Shown in pieces: positions 40,910 to 41,326 of a stretch of 41,326 nucleotides of DNA (its first letter is position 1; the number at the start of each line of letters is the position of its first letter). The notes under the pieces are model-generated. The model saw only the letters and a list, made by a program, of their open reading frames with translations. It was not told the DNA's origin and ran no database searches. A program made the translations under genes and the position numbers. The stretch is taken from contig CALJMY010000166.1 of NCBI GenBank assembly GCA_937981905.1, forward strand, positions 1 through 41,326, in the 5' to 3' direction. This DNA comes from an uncultured Enterobacterales bacterium (GTDB lineage: Bacteria > Pseudomonadota > Gammaproteobacteria > Enterobacterales > Psychrobiaceae).

Positions 40910-41301
40910 GTATATTCCACTACTTTAAAATTAATGAAAGGATTCTATTCAATAAATATAAAAAAGTCCAGGCTTATTTTCAGTTAAATAAGTAAATTGT
41001 ATTTATAGTTAAGGTAAGGTATTGTTCTGGTTGGCTAATTGAGAGCAGCCTGCCTTATGTAAAGACCCCTTCCGGTCCTCTCTGTAGATAATTCAACGCA
41101 CCAGTTGGGTTTATTTGCAGTTGAGATCAACTCAAATAATCCGTATTCGTTACTTATCTACCTAAACATACATTTAGGTGATTTTATTTCTGTGATCCCT
41201 ATTTTCATGTTGTATTTGGCTTGAAGGGGAGCCTCACGTTAAAGCGCCTATGCGTACCCTACGTTTCTAATATATTACACAGAAAATTAAGGTCTAACGC
41301 A

Positions 41302-41326
41302 ATGAACAACAAAACTAATCTACCCA
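41302..41326 (+). CDS. Possible start of an ORF running off the window (MNNKTNLP...)
   Basis: ATGAACAACAAAACTAATCTACCC with purine-rich AAGG about 10 nt upstream; too short to identify. Confidence 0.3.

Noticed and set aside
41260-41326. GTCTAACGC near the window end resembles part of an integron attC R' core
   Set aside because: No matching partner core or typical L/R box arrangement could be found nearby.
1-41326. CRISPR arrays, tRNA/rRNA genes, complete IS elements
   Set aside because: No regularly spaced direct repeats with unique spacers, no tRNA cloverleaf sequences or rRNA signatures, and no transposase-like ORF found.

Overview
Window from an AT-rich gammaproteobacterial chromosome, probably Alteromonadales (inferred from gene content and protein style only). 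Left to right it contains: the distal his operon on the minus strand (partial hisH, hisB, hisC, hisD, hisG) with an unannotated hisL leader peptide carrying six consecutive His codons and an attenuator; mscS; a gene-poor gap of about 470 bp that may encode a structured small RNA; DUF3108, DUF3025 and LpxL/LpxM-like acyltransferase genes; a tight thiamine uptake/salvage operon (TonB-dependent receptor, YkoF-like thiamine-binding protein, PnuC/PnuT transporter, ThiK-like kinase) without a recognisable TPP riboswitch; a YvcK/CofD-like gene; nrdA-nrdB-yfaE with candidate NrdR and DnaA boxes; gph, ubiG, gyrA, serC, nhaA; a chemosensory cluster of about 12 kb (STAS, CheY, CheA, CheW, Aer-like PAS-MCP, CheR, CheB, a membrane protein with a CheZ-like motif, a second CheW, REC-CheC, PAS-PAS-GGDEF-EAL); a YlqF/RbgA GTPase; and an apparently solitary C5-cytosine methyltransferase. 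The best candidates for something underdescribed are the chemosensory module, which pairs a membrane-anchored CheZ-like protein with a REC-CheC fusion and a c-di-GMP enzyme and lacks a visible cheD, and the possible structured RNA downstream of mscS. All assignments come from reading translated motifs and sequence; no database search or folding program was run.
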